Below are positions 17,007 to 27,054 of a stretch of DNA of 64,000 bases, one piece after another; position 1 is the stretch's first letter, and each line of letters starts with the position of its first letter. The translations under genes were made by a program, and so were the position numbers. This DNA is from Opitutia bacterium (GTDB taxonomy: Bacteria; Verrucomicrobiota; Verrucomicrobiia; Opitutales; UBA953), in assembly GCA_003569245.1 (NCBI GenBank), contig BGOM01000007.1:1-64000 (forward strand). The letters run 5' to 3'. Under the pieces are notes generated by a model. The model saw only the letters and a list, made by a program, of their open reading frames with translations. It did not search any database and was not told where the DNA came from.

Positions 17007-19439
17007 ATGTTCGTCCGACTCCTCGCGCCGCTCCTGCTGACCCTCGCGGTCGCGCGGGCGGCGTACCCTGATTTCACGGGTACCAAGCCCAACGGCGGGC
17101 AGCGCGGCGCCGAGGTCAAGGTGACGCTCACCGGGACGCGCCTCGCCGATTTCGAGGACCTGCTCTTCTATACCCCGGGCTTCCGGGTGAAAGGCGTGCA
17201 GAGCGTCGCGGCCGGCAAGGTCGAGCTGACCCTCGCCATCGGCCCGGAGGTCCCCCTCGGCAACCACCTCGTCCGCGTGCGCACGAAGTCCGGGCTCTCC
17301 CACGCCCGCCAGTTCTTCGTCAGCCCGTTCGCGAACGTGGACGAGAAGGAGCCCAACGACGACTTCGCCCGCGCCCAGTCCGTCGAGCTCGACCGCACGG
17401 TCGAAGGCGTCGTGCTCGCGGAGGACGTCGATTACTACAAGGTGGCCATGCGCAAGGGCCAGCGGCTCAGCGTCGAGGTCGACGGCCTGCGGCTCGGCTA
17501 CGAGGTCTTCGATCCCTATGTCGCGATCCTCGACAAGGACCGGTTCGAGAAGGCCGCCTCCGACGACACCATCCTCCACCGCCAGGACGGCTACTGCTCG
17601 TTCGTCGCCGAGTACGACGGCGACTACTACGTCATGGTCCGCGAATCCTCCTACCGGGGCGGCGGCCGTTCCTTCTACCGTCTGCACCTCGGGAGCTTCC
17701 CCCGGCCGGACGCCGTCTACCCCGCCGGCGGCAAGCTGGGTTCCAAGCTCGCCGTCAGCTTCGTCTCGGGCAAGGACGCCTTCACCGAGGAGGTCGCCTT
17801 GCCCGCCGAACCCCGCGCCGACTTCCAGCTCTTCGCCCGCACCCAGGCTTCGGCCCCGTCCGGCAACGTCTTCCGGCTCTCGACCGTCGACAATTTCCTC
17901 GAGGCGGAGCCGAACGACAAGACCGAGGCGGCCAACGTGGTGCCGGCGGCCGAGGCCTACGCCCTCAACGGCGTCATCGGCCAGCCGGGCGACGCCGATT
18001 TCTTCAGGCTCACCTTGAAGAAGGGGCAGGTGCTCGAGGGCCAGTGCCTCGCGCAGTCCCTCGGTTCGCCGTTGGATCCCGTGGTGCGCGTCGCCAACGC
18101 CGCCGGTGCCGACCTCGTCTCCAACGACGACGGCGGCGGCATGCGCCGGCTGGATTCCCGCTTCCGCGTCACCGTCCCCGCCGACGGCGTCTACACGCTG
18201 CGCGTACGCGACCACCTCGAGCGCGGCGGCGCCAACTTCGTGTACCGCGTCGAGCTGACGGCGTCCCTGCCCAGCCTCACCTTCGCTTCGCCCGATTACA
18301 CGGTCAACGACACGAATTACCGCCAGTTCATCGCGGTGCCGCGCGGCGGTCGCATGGCGTTGCTGCAGAACTTCACCCGCTCCGGCGTCAGCGGCGACTA
18401 CCGGTTCGACGCCCCCGGTCTCCCGCCGGGCGTGCGCCTCCTCGCCGACGCCGCCCCCAAGGATCTGCCCAACGTGCCGCTGGTCTTCGAGGCCGCCGCC
18501 GACGCGCCGCTCGGCCAGGCCGTGGTGCCCCTGCGGCTGCTGCCGCTGGACCCGAAGCAGACCGTCATCGGGCGGATGCGCCAGGTCTACGACATCGTCC
18601 GCAACGGCAACGTGATCTACTATCAGGGCGTCGAGGATCGCCTGCCCGTCGCCGTCGTCGAGGCCGCCCCCTATGCCCTGGAGATCGAGGCGCCCAAGGT
18701 GCCCGTCGTCCAGAACGGCGTCCTCACCTTGCCGGTGATCGCCAAGCGCAAGGAGGGGTTCAAGGGCCCCATCCGCGTCTTCATGGTGTGGACGCCGCCC
18801 GGCATCACCTCGCTCGGGGAGCAGACCATCCCCGAGGGATCGGACCGTTGCGCCTTCGAGCTCAGCGCCAGCGCCGGCGTGTCCGCCGCCGACTGGAATT
18901 TCGTCGTCATGGGCGAGGCCGAGGCCGGTAACGGGCGCGTCTATAACGCCTCCCCGTTCGCCAAGGTCAGCACCGCGCCGGCCTTCGTGGCCGCCAACGC
19001 CGTGCCGCTCGCCGCCATCGAGCAGGGGAGGGAGGCGGTCCTCGCCACGAACTTCGAGGTCCTGCGTCCGTTCGCGGGCGAGGCCGTGGCCCGGCTGGTG
19101 GGCGTGCCCGACACCATCGCGATCGCGCCGATCAAGGTCACCAAGGACACCAAGGAGCTCCGCTTCACGGTGAAGACCACCGCCGAGTCGCCGGTGGGCA
19201 AGAAGGACAACCTCTTCGTCCAGGTCGATGTGCCGGTCAACGGCGCGACCACCACCCACCGGATCGCGCTGGGTTCCTCGCTCCGCGTCGACGCCCCGCG
19301 CAAAGGCTCCCCGGCGCCCGCGCCGGCCGCCCCGGGCGCCAAGCCCGTCGCCGCGGCGGCCCCCGCCACCCCGGCCGCCCCCGTCGCTTTGTCCCGTCTC
19401 GAGCAACTCCGCCAGAAGACCGACGCCCCCAAGAACTGA
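17007..19439 (+). CDS. Secreted pre-peptidase C-terminal (PPC) domain protein
   Basis: The 810-residue exported protein has a signal peptide (1-19) and an N-terminal IPT/TIG-like segment (NGGQRGAEVKVTLTG). Two PPC-type beta-sandwich domains each open with the hallmark E-P-N-D: KEPNDDFARAQSVE (about 114) and AEPNDKTEAANVV (about 300). The C-terminal third is a set of Ig-like beta domains ending in an Ala/Pro tail. This type sits between DUF1501 and DUF1549/DUF1553 genes in many Verrucomicrobia and Planctomycetes. It is probably a non-catalytic binding or structural partner. It ends 2 bases before the next ATG. Confidence 0.85.
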   Translation: MFVRLLAPLLLTLAVARAAYPDFTGTKPNGGQRGAEVKVTLTGTRLADFEDLLFYTPGFRVKGVQSVAAGKVELTLAIGPEVPLGNHLVRVRTKSGLSHARQFFVSPFANVDEKEPNDDFARAQSVELDRTVEGVVLAEDVDYYKVAMRKGQRLSVEVDGLRLGYEVFDPYVAILDKDRFEKAASDDTILHRQDGYCSFVAEYDGDYYVMVRESSYRGGGRSFYRLHLGSFPRPDAVYPAGGKLGSKLAVSFVSGKDAFTEEVALPAEPRADFQLFARTQASAPSGNVFRLSTVDNFLEAEPNDKTEAANVVPAAEAYALNGVIGQPGDADFFRLTLKKGQVLEGQCLAQSLGSPLDPVVRVANAAGADLVSNDDGGGMRRLDSRFRVTVPADGVYTLRVRDHLERGGANFVYRVELTASLPSLTFASPDYTVNDTNYRQFIAVPRGGRMALLQNFTRSGVSGDYRFDAPGLPPGVRLLADAAPKDLPNVPLVFEAAADAPLGQAVVPLRLLPLDPKQTVIGRMRQVYDIVRNGNVIYYQGVEDRLPVAVVEAAPYALEIEAPKVPVVQNGVLTLPVIAKRKEGFKGPIRVFMVWTPPGITSLGEQTIPEGSDRCAFELSASAGVSAADWNFVVMGEAEAGNGRVYNASPFAKVSTAPAFVAANAVPLAAIEQGREAVLATNFEVLRPFAGEAVARLVGVPDTIAIAPIKVTKDTKELRFTVKTTAESPVGKKDNLFVQVDVPVNGATTTHRIALGSSLRVDAPRKGSPAPAPAAPGAKPVAAAAPATPAAPVALSRLEQLRQKTDAPKN

Positions 19440-19441
19440 CC

Positions 19442-22243
19442 ATGCTCCGCCGCCTCCTGCCCGCGCTTCTCTGCCTGCCGTTTCTCCCGGCCGCCGAGCC
19501 CGTGACCTTCGAGCAGGTGCGCCCGGTGCTGGAGAAGCGCTGCGTCGAATGCCACAACCCTGACAAGGTGAAGGGTAAGCTGCTGATGCACACGCAGGCC
19601 GCCTTCCTCAAGGGCGGGGCCAACGGCCCGATCGTCGAGCCCGGCCAGCCCGACCGCAGCGAGCTCGTGAAGCGCGTCTTCCTGGCGAAGGACCACGAGG
19701 ACCTGATGCCCCCGAAGGGCGGACCGCTGCCCGCGGACGAGCTCGCCCTCCTGCGCGGCTGGGTGGCGGCCGGGGCCCCGTGGACGGCGGGTGTCACGCT
19801 CGTCCCGCGCGGTCAGAAGAGCGTCGAGGACCCCAAGGCCGAACTGCTCCGCAAACTCGCCACGGTGGAGAAACTCGAGATCTTCCCGCCCGAGGTGCGC
19901 CTCGAGACCCGCCGCGACACCCATCGGCTCGTCGTCTTCGCGACCTTCAAGGATGCCACCACGCGCGACGTCACGGCTTTCGCCGACGTCAAGGTCGCCG
20001 ACCCGAAGGTGGCGGCGCTGGCCGGCGGCGTGCTTCGCCCGGTCGCCGACGCCGGCGCGACGGAGGTCGTCGCGGCCCTCGGTGGCCTGACGGCCCGGGT
20101 GCCCGTCACCGTCAAGGACGGTGCCCGGGACCGCGCGGTCTCCTTCCGCCTCGACGTCATGCCGGTCTTCCTCCGCGGCGGTTGCAACGCGGGCGGCTGC
20201 CACGGCGCCGCGCGCGGCAAGGACGGTTTCCGCCTCTCGCTCTTCGGCATGGACCCCGACGGCGACTACGTGCGCCTGACCCGCGAGATGGTCGGCCGCC
20301 GGATCAACCTCGCCATCCCCGAGGAAAGCACGCTGGTCGAGAAGGCCGTCGGCGCCGTCCCCCACTCGGGCAACAAGCTCTACGAGCCCGATTCCGCCTA
20401 CAACCGCACCATCCTGGAATGGATCGCCGGCGGAGCCAAGGACGACGTCCCCGGCGTCGCCAAGGTGACCGGTATCGAGGTCTTCCCGAAGGCGGCCGTC
20501 CTCGAGGGCGTGGACGCCACCCAGCAGATCACCGTCCGCGCGACCTACTCCGACGGGACCGACCGCGACGTCACCGACCTCGCGCTCTTCATGTCGAACA
20601 ACGACCCGGTCGCCAAGGTCGGCAAGGACGGCAAGGTCCGTTCCGGCGAACGGGGCGCCGCCTTCATCCTCGCCCGGTTCGACGTCTTCAGCGTGACGGC
20701 GCAGGTGCTCGTCATCCCGAAGGACCTCGTCTACGCGCGCCCGGCCGCCCCTGAGTTCAACTACATCGACCGGGCCGTCAACGAGCGCCTGCACAAGCTC
20801 CGCATCCTGCCGTCCGGCCTCTGCACGGACGAGGAATACGTCCGTCGCGTGACCATCGACGTGGTCGGGCTCTACCCGACGCCCGCGGAGGTCCGCGCCT
20901 TCCTCGCCGATACCCGCCCCGACAAGCGCGCCCAGCTGGTCGAGGCCCTCCTCCAGCGCAAGGAGTTCACCGAGCTCTGGGTCATGAAGTGGGCCGAGCT
21001 CCTGCAGATCCGCTCCGGCATCAACCAGGGCAACAACGCCCCGCCGTTCTACAAGAACGCGCTGCTCTACTACAACTGGCTGGCCGATCGCATCGGCGCC
21101 AACGTGCCCATCGACCGCATCGTGGTCGACCTGCTCTCCGCCAGCGGCGGCACCGTGTCGAACCCGCCGGTCAACTACTACCAGACCGAGCTCGACAAGC
21201 TGAAGCTCAGCGAGAACGTCGCCCAGGTGTTCATGGGCATGCGCATCCAGTGCGCCCAGTGCCACAACCACCCGTTCGACCGGTGGACGATGGACGACTA
21301 CTACGGCTTCAACGCCTTCTTCGCCCAGGTGGGTCGCAAGAACACCGACGACCCCCAGGAGGTCATCATCTACAACGGCAAGTCGGGCGAGTCCCAGCAC
21401 TTCCTGACCAAGGCGGCCATGAAGCCGAAGTTCCTCGGCGGCGACACCCCGGAACTCAAGCCCGGCGAGGACCGCCGTCGCGTGATGGCCGAGTGGCTGG
21501 CCTCGCCGCGCAACCCCTACTTCGCGCGCAACGTCGCCAACCTCATCTGGGCCCACTTCCTGGGGGTCGGCGTGGTGGATCCCGTCGATGACGTCCGGGT
21601 GTCGAACCCGCCTTCCAACCCGGAGCTGCTCGACGAGCTGGCGAAGCGCCTGACGGAGTACAAGTACGACGTGCGCCGCCTCGTCCGCGACATCACCGCC
21701 TCCGCCGCCTACCAGCGCAGCACCAAGGTCAACGAGAGCAACGCCGGCGACAAGCTGAACTTCGCCCATGGTTCCGTCCGCCGCGTGCGCGCGGAGGTCC
21801 TGCTGGACGCGATCTCCCAGATCACCGAGACCCCGAACAAGTTCCAGGGACTCCCGGTGGGCGCCCGCGCGGTCCAGATCGCCGACGGCGCCGTGAGCAA
21901 CTACTTCCTCGCCACCTTCGGCCGCGCGAAGCGCGAGTCGGTGGCTTCGTCCGAGGTCAAGACCGACCCGAACCTCTCGCAGGCCCTGCACCTCATGAAC
22001 GGCGACGCGGTCAACGACCGCATCCGCCGCGGCAAGGTCGTCGAGCGCCTGATCGCCGAGGGACGCAAGGACCGGGAGATCGTCGACGAGCTCTTCCTGC
22101 GCGTCTTCGGGCGCGCCCCGCGGGCCGCCGAGGTCGCCGCCGTCACCCGATCCCTCGCGGAGGATCCGGCCAACCGCCAGGCGGTCCTGGAGGACCTGTT
22201 CTGGGCGCTCATGAACTCGAAGGAGTTCTACTTCAACCACTGA
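19442..22243 (+). CDS. Planctomycete-type cytochrome with DUF1549 and DUF1553 domains
   Basis: The 933-residue exported protein begins with a signal peptide and a PSCyt1 heme site CVECH (34-38). A region near 247 contains CNAGGCH, a possible second but non-canonical heme site. An Ig-like BIG2 module (ITVRATYSDGTDRDVTDLA) follows, then DUF1549 from about 440 (VRRVTIDVVGLYPTPAEV), a further heme motif CAQCH near 602, and DUF1553 from about 690 (NPYFARNVANLIWAHFLGVG). This architecture is diagnostic for PVC bacteria. A periplasmic redox role is assumed, but the substrate is unknown. Central gene of the DUF1501 cluster. Confidence 0.93.
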   Translation: MLRRLLPALLCLPFLPAAEPVTFEQVRPVLEKRCVECHNPDKVKGKLLMHTQAAFLKGGANGPIVEPGQPDRSELVKRVFLAKDHEDLMPPKGGPLPADELALLRGWVAAGAPWTAGVTLVPRGQKSVEDPKAELLRKLATVEKLEIFPPEVRLETRRDTHRLVVFATFKDATTRDVTAFADVKVADPKVAALAGGVLRPVADAGATEVVAALGGLTARVPVTVKDGARDRAVSFRLDVMPVFLRGGCNAGGCHGAARGKDGFRLSLFGMDPDGDYVRLTREMVGRRINLAIPEESTLVEKAVGAVPHSGNKLYEPDSAYNRTILEWIAGGAKDDVPGVAKVTGIEVFPKAAVLEGVDATQQITVRATYSDGTDRDVTDLALFMSNNDPVAKVGKDGKVRSGERGAAFILARFDVFSVTAQVLVIPKDLVYARPAAPEFNYIDRAVNERLHKLRILPSGLCTDEEYVRRVTIDVVGLYPTPAEVRAFLADTRPDKRAQLVEALLQRKEFTELWVMKWAELLQIRSGINQGNNAPPFYKNALLYYNWLADRIGANVPIDRIVVDLLSASGGTVSNPPVNYYQTELDKLKLSENVAQVFMGMRIQCAQCHNHPFDRWTMDDYYGFNAFFAQVGRKNTDDPQEVIIYNGKSGESQHFLTKAAMKPKFLGGDTPELKPGEDRRRVMAEWLASPRNPYFARNVANLIWAHFLGVGVVDPVDDVRVSNPPSNPELLDELAKRLTEYKYDVRRLVRDITASAAYQRSTKVNESNAGDKLNFAHGSVRRVRAEVLLDAISQITETPNKFQGLPVGARAVQIADGAVSNYFLATFGRAKRESVASSEVKTDPNLSQALHLMNGDAVNDRIRRGKVVERLIAEGRKDREIVDELFLRVFGRAPRAAEVAAVTRSLAEDPANRQAVLEDLFWALMNSKEFYFNH

Positions 22244-22259
22244 GCCCGGCCCGCCGCCC

Positions 22260-25200
22260 ATGTCCGCCGCCGTCCCCGCCCCGCGCCGCTGGTTGAGCCG
22301 CCGCTTCCTCGTGCTCGCGGCGGCCGTCGCCTTCGCCGGCGCCGTCCGCGCGCAGGACGCCGAGAAGCTCACCTACGACGACCACATCCGGCCGGTGCTG
22401 GAGAACAAGTGCTTCTCTTGTCATAACCCGGATAAGAAGAAGGGCGGGCTCGACCTTTCCAGCTACGCCGCGCTCCTCGCGGGCGGCGGCGGCGGCGCCG
22501 TGGTCGACGCCGGCAACCCGGCGGGCAGCCGGCTCTGGACCTGCAGTGCCAAGAAGGAGGAGCCGTTCATGCCGCCCGAGGGCGCGCCGCTCGACGCGAA
22601 GGACCTCACCTTGCTCTCGAAGTGGATCGCCGGCGGCCTGCTGCAGGCCAAGGGCAGCGTCGCCCGCAAGTCCAGCCAGCCCAAGGTCGACCTCGCCTTC
22701 GACGCCGCGGCCGGCAAGCCCGCCGGGCCCGCCGCCCGGCCGACCGACGTCCTGCTCGAGCCGGTGATCGTCACGCCCCGCACGACGGCCATCACGGCCC
22801 TGGCGGCCAGTCCGTGGACCTCCTTGCTCGCGGTCGCCTCGCCCAAGCAGGTGCTGCTCTACGATACCGACACGCGCGAGCTCGCCGGTATCTTCCCTTA
22901 TCCCGAAGGTTACGCCCGCTCCCTCAAGTTCAGCGCCAACGGCTCCCTGCTGATCCTGGGCGGCGGCCGCGGCGGCAAGTTCGGGCACGCCGTCGTCTGG
23001 GACGTGCGGACGGGTCGTCGCGTGACCGAGCTCGGCAAGGAGTTCGACCAGGTGATGTCGGCCGATATCACGCCCGACCACCGCAAGGTCGCCCTCGCCA
23101 CCAACACCAAGAAGGTGAAGTGTTACGACACCGCCTCCGGCGAGCTGCTCTACACCATCGCCAAGCATACCGAATGGGTCACCGGCGCCGACTTCAGCCC
23201 CGACGGCATCCTGCTCGCGACCGCCGACCGCAACGGGAACGTGATGGTCTGGGAAGCCGACAACGGCGGCGAGTTCTACAACCTCGGGCAGCACAAGGGG
23301 GCGGTCACCGACCTCGCCTGGCGGGCCGACTCCAACGTCCTCGCCAGCTGCGCCGCCGACGGCACGATCACGACCTGGGAATTGAAGACCGGCAAGCGCG
23401 TCGCCAACTGGTCCGCCCACGGCGCCGCCGTCCAGTCCGTCGCGTTCACCCCCGATGGTCGCCTCCTTTCCTGCGGTAACGACGGTACCAGCGCCCTCTG
23501 GTCCGTCGACGGCAAGCGCGTCCCCCAGGCCCAGGCCGGCAAGCAGGCCGACGTCGTCTCCAAGGTGACCGCGCTCGCCGACGGCAAGACCTACGTCACG
23601 GGCAACTGGCTCGGGGAAGTCCGTTTCCACGACGTCGCGACGGGCCGCGACCTGACGCAGGTCCCGAGCAACCCGCCGCGCCTCGCCGACCGGATCGCCG
23701 CCGCCCAGGCCCGCCTCGCCGAGCTCATCACCTTGCAGTCCTCGCCCGCGGCCGCCGCCCCGACCCCCGCGCAGGTCGCGGCCCGCGCCGCGGCCGCCGC
23801 GGCCCAGGCGCGCCTCGCCCCGTTGCAGACGCAGATCGCCGCCGGCAACCAGGAACGCGAAGCCCTGCGCGCCAAGCGCGAGAAGACGACCGACGTCGCC
23901 GCCCGCGCCGAGCTGGCCAAGCAGATGGCGGCGATCCGCGAGCGGCTCGCCCCCGCGGTGGCCGCCGCCGACAAGGACCGCGCTTTCCTCCGCACGGAGG
24001 GCTTCGACCTCGCCTGGCTGCAGGGGGAACTCGCCGACCTGACGGCCCGCGCCGCCGAGACGACGAAGACCATCGATTACTGGACGAAGCAGAAGGAGAA
24101 GGTCAAGGGCGCCGAGCTCGCGAGCGCGACGAAGGCCTTGGAGGCCCAGCAGAAGGCCGCGGCTTTCTACCGCGAGGAGGTCGCGAAGACGACCGCCCGC
24201 GTCGAGCTGCTCGCCGGGCAGGAGCGCCTCGCGGCCCAGCTTCGCACCGCCGCCGACGAGATCGCCGCGCTCCGCGTCCGGATCGTCGCCCTCCAGGCCG
24301 CCGAGTTCAACGTCACCGTCCTGTCCGAGCGCGACAAGCTCGCGAAGCTCGAGGCCGAGATCGCCGATGCGCTGGCGGGCCGCGAGGACAACCTCAAGGC
24401 CCGCGAGGCCGCGCTGGCCAAGGTCGAGCCGGCGCGCCGCGAGGCCGACCGTCTGGCCGCCGCCGTGCCCGGCGAGGAAACCGTCGTGGCGAAGTTGCAG
24501 GCCGCGCTGGCCGATCTGGACAAGTCGCTGACGCCCCTTCGCCTGGAGGAGTCCGCCGCCGCCGCGAAGGTCGAGGCCCAAGCCAAGCTCGTGGCGGAGG
24601 CCGAGGCGAACCTGACCGAGTTCCTCAAGCGCCGCGACACCGAGGTCGCCGCGGCGAAGGCCGCCATCGAGGACTACGCCCGCGCGATGCGCCCGGTCCG
24701 GCTCCGGCTGACCGACGTCGCCGCCCAGCTCGAGGCTTCCGCGAAGCAGCTGAAGGATCTCAAGGCCGCGCAGGAGACCGCCACGCGCGACCTCGCCACG
24801 GCGACCGCCGCCGTCGCGACCGCCGAGTCCGCCGCCGCGGAGGCCGCGCTTGCCCTCGTCGGGGCCAAGGTCGCCGCGGACCTCGCCGCCGCCAACCTCG
24901 CCGCGGCGACCCAGACGCTGGAGTCGGCTCGTTCCTTCCGCGGGTACCTGACCTTCCGCCATGCGGCCGGCCTGGCGGAGGCGGAGGCCGCCGTCGCCGC
25001 CGCGGAGGCCGTGCGCCGCCGCGCCCAGGCCGCCGTCGCCGCCGCGGAGGCCGCGGTGCCGCGTTCCCGCGATGAGATCGCCCGCCGGAGCGCCGCGGCC
25101 GCCGACTTCCGTCGGAAACTCGCCGAGCTCGGCACCGAGGTCGCCAAGAACGAACAGGGCGTCGGCCGCTCACGACCGAGCGTGACGACCTGACCAAGAG

Positions 25201-25618
25201 CCGCTCCGCCCAGCTCAAGGAATACGCCCGCCTGCAGGCCCGCCCGGCCCTCGTGGAGAAGGAGCTCGAGGCCAAGTCCGCCCCGTTGCGCGAGCGCCTC
25301 AAGGTGGCCCAGGAAGCGCTCAAACCGCTGGAAGCCCCCTTGGCCGAGGTCCGTGCCCGGCTCGCCGCCGCGCTCAAGCCCGTCGACGCCAAGCGCGCGG
25401 AGGTCGCCGCCGCGAGCACGAAGCTGGCCGCGGCCCGTCAGGCCGCCGCCGCGGCCGAGAAGGCCCATGCCGCCTTGGTGCGGGAGATTCCCGAGCGCGC
25501 CCGCAACCTCGAGGAGCTGGCCCGTTCGCTCGCCGAACTCCAGCCGCAGGTCGAACCGCTCAAGGCCAAGGTGAAGGCGAGCGAGGCCCGGTATCTGGCG
25601 ATGTTGCCCAAGAAGTGA
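22260..25618 (+). CDS. PSCyt1 cytochrome / WD40 propeller / long coiled-coil fusion, frame broken near 25165
   Basis: If joined, this is an 1119-residue exported protein: signal sequence, PSCyt1 heme site CFSCH (near 51), a seven-bladed WD40-like propeller (about 180-480, with blades such as AVVWDVRTGRRV and GTITTWELKTGKRV), then more than 600 residues of Ala/Glu/Lys/Arg coiled coil. The first frame stops at 25193, but coiled coil resumes in another frame from about 25160 (TTERDDLTKS) to the stop at 25618. One extra G in GTCGG near 25165 restores continuity (GVGPLTTERDDL). It closes the DUF1501 operon. A periplasmic scaffold linking heme and propeller is an inference. Confidence 0.85.
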
Positions 25619-25680
25619 CGGTGGCCCGGGCGTCGTCGCTTTCCCCTCGAAATCGACGGCTCGCCCCCTAGGTTGCGTCC

Positions 25681-27054
25681 ATGCCGCCCCGCTGCCTGCT
25701 GCTCGCCTGTTGTCTCGTGCTTGGCCTGTCGGCGGCGGAGCCGGCCAAGCCGAACGTGTTGCTGATCGTGGCCGACGACATGGGGTGGGCCGATGTGTCC
25801 TGGCACGGCGGACGTTTCCAGACCCCGCGCATGGCGGAGCTGCTCAAGACCTCCGTCGAGCTGGATCGTCATTACGTGCAACCGGTCTGCACGCCGACCC
25901 GGACAGCCTTGCTTTCCGGCCGCTGGACCAGCCGCTTCGGGCCGCACGTGCTCGGACCCACCAACCTGCGGGCGTTCCCCGAGGGCACCTTCACGCTGGC
26001 CGCCGCGATGAAGTCCGCCGGTTACCGCACGGCCATCGCCGGCAAATGGCATCTCGGCGGCAAGTTCGAGTGGGGTCCGCGCCGGCACGGTTTCGACGAG
26101 TCCTACGGTTTCCTCACGGGCGCGGTCGATCCGTGGACCCACAAGTACCGCAAGGGCGACCTCGAGGATACCTGGAACCGCAACGACGTCCTGGTGAAGG
26201 AGGAGGGTAACGCGACCGAGCTCATCGCCGCCGAGGCCGAGCGTCAGATCCGCGCCCAGCGCGGCCCGTGGTTCGTCTACGTGCCCTTCGGCGCCGTGCA
26301 CATCCCCATCGACGCCCCGCCGGAGTATTTCCGGGCCTACGCGGACGTCCGGTTCAGCCCGGATCCGGTGAAGGACGACTCGATGCGCCGCTACGCCGCC
26401 TTCGTGAGCCAGCTCGACGCCAAGGTGGGCCAGCTGGTCGACGCGCTCAAGGCGACGGGTCAGCTGGAGAATACGTTGATCATCTTCACCTCGGACAACG
26501 GTGGCATCGAGGGCGGGGGGAATCCCTACGTCGGGACCACGAAGGGCAGCCCGGCGGTCACGACGAACGCCCCTTTGCGCGGCTGGAAGAACCAGCCCTA
26601 CGAAGGCGGGATGCGCGTCAACGCCTTCGCCAGCTGGCCCGGCCGTCTCCCGGCCGGCAAATGCGTCGCCCCGATGCATGCGGCGGATTGGATGCCGACG
26701 CTTTGCCGACTGGTCGGGGCCCGGGTGCCGGCCGACGTGAAGTTCGACGGCCAGGACGTGTGGCCGGCGCTGTCCGGCGCCGAGCCGCGCCCGGCCCCGC
26801 GGACGATCTATGTCCCCCATTATCAGCGCTCCGCGGTCTTCTTCGGCGACTGGAAACTGATCGCCCCGCACGGCAACCCGCAGGGCAAGGCCGAGCTCTA
26901 CGACCTGGCCACCGACCCCTCCGAGCAGCATGACCTCGCCGCGGAGCAGCCCGCCAAACTCGCCGAGATGCGCGCCCGTTTCGTCGCCCTCAAGGCCGGC
27001 GACCTGCCCGAGATCCCCGCCGGCGCCCAGCTCAAGCATTCTTCCGCCAAATGA
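25681..27054 (+). CDS. Secreted arylsulfatase-family sulfatase
   Basis: The 457-residue protein has a signal peptide and a formylglycine sulfatase core: metal-binding ADDMGW (31-36), the modification motif CTPTR (C70, to be oxidised by a formylglycine-generating enzyme), GKWHLGG and SDNGG. It resembles the arylsulfatase B/4-sulfatase branch. Substrates are probably sulfated polysaccharides; the exact one cannot be read from sequence. It starts 62 bases after the PSCyt1/WD40 gene, and its stop overlaps the start of the metalloprotease gene (ATGA), so those two are coupled. Confidence 0.93.
   Translation: MPPRCLLLACCLVLGLSAAEPAKPNVLLIVADDMGWADVSWHGGRFQTPRMAELLKTSVELDRHYVQPVCTPTRTALLSGRWTSRFGPHVLGPTNLRAFPEGTFTLAAAMKSAGYRTAIAGKWHLGGKFEWGPRRHGFDESYGFLTGAVDPWTHKYRKGDLEDTWNRNDVLVKEEGNATELIAAEAERQIRAQRGPWFVYVPFGAVHIPIDAPPEYFRAYADVRFSPDPVKDDSMRRYAAFVSQLDAKVGQLVDALKATGQLENTLIIFTSDNGGIEGGGNPYVGTTKGSPAVTTNAPLRGWKNQPYEGGMRVNAFASWPGRLPAGKCVAPMHAADWMPTLCRLVGARVPADVKFDGQDVWPALSGAEPRPAPRTIYVPHYQRSAVFFGDWKLIAPHGNPQGKAELYDLATDPSEQHDLAAEQPAKLAEMRARFVALKAGDLPEIPAGAQLKHSSAK

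Noticed and set aside
16959-19406. 815-residue minus-strand frame opposite the PPC-domain gene
   Set aside because: Same antisense artefact; the plus strand carries a signal peptide and E-P-N-D domain openings.
18941-22372. 1143-residue minus-strand frame opposite DUF1549/DUF1553
   Set aside because: Antisense shadow of a clearly real cytochrome gene with heme motifs and family domains; composition is low-complexity Val/Gly/Asp/Leu/Glu typical of GC-rich antisense frames.
22233-24962. 909-residue minus-strand frame opposite the cytochrome/WD40 gene
   Set aside because: Antisense of a coding region with heme site and WD40 blades; no motif of its own.
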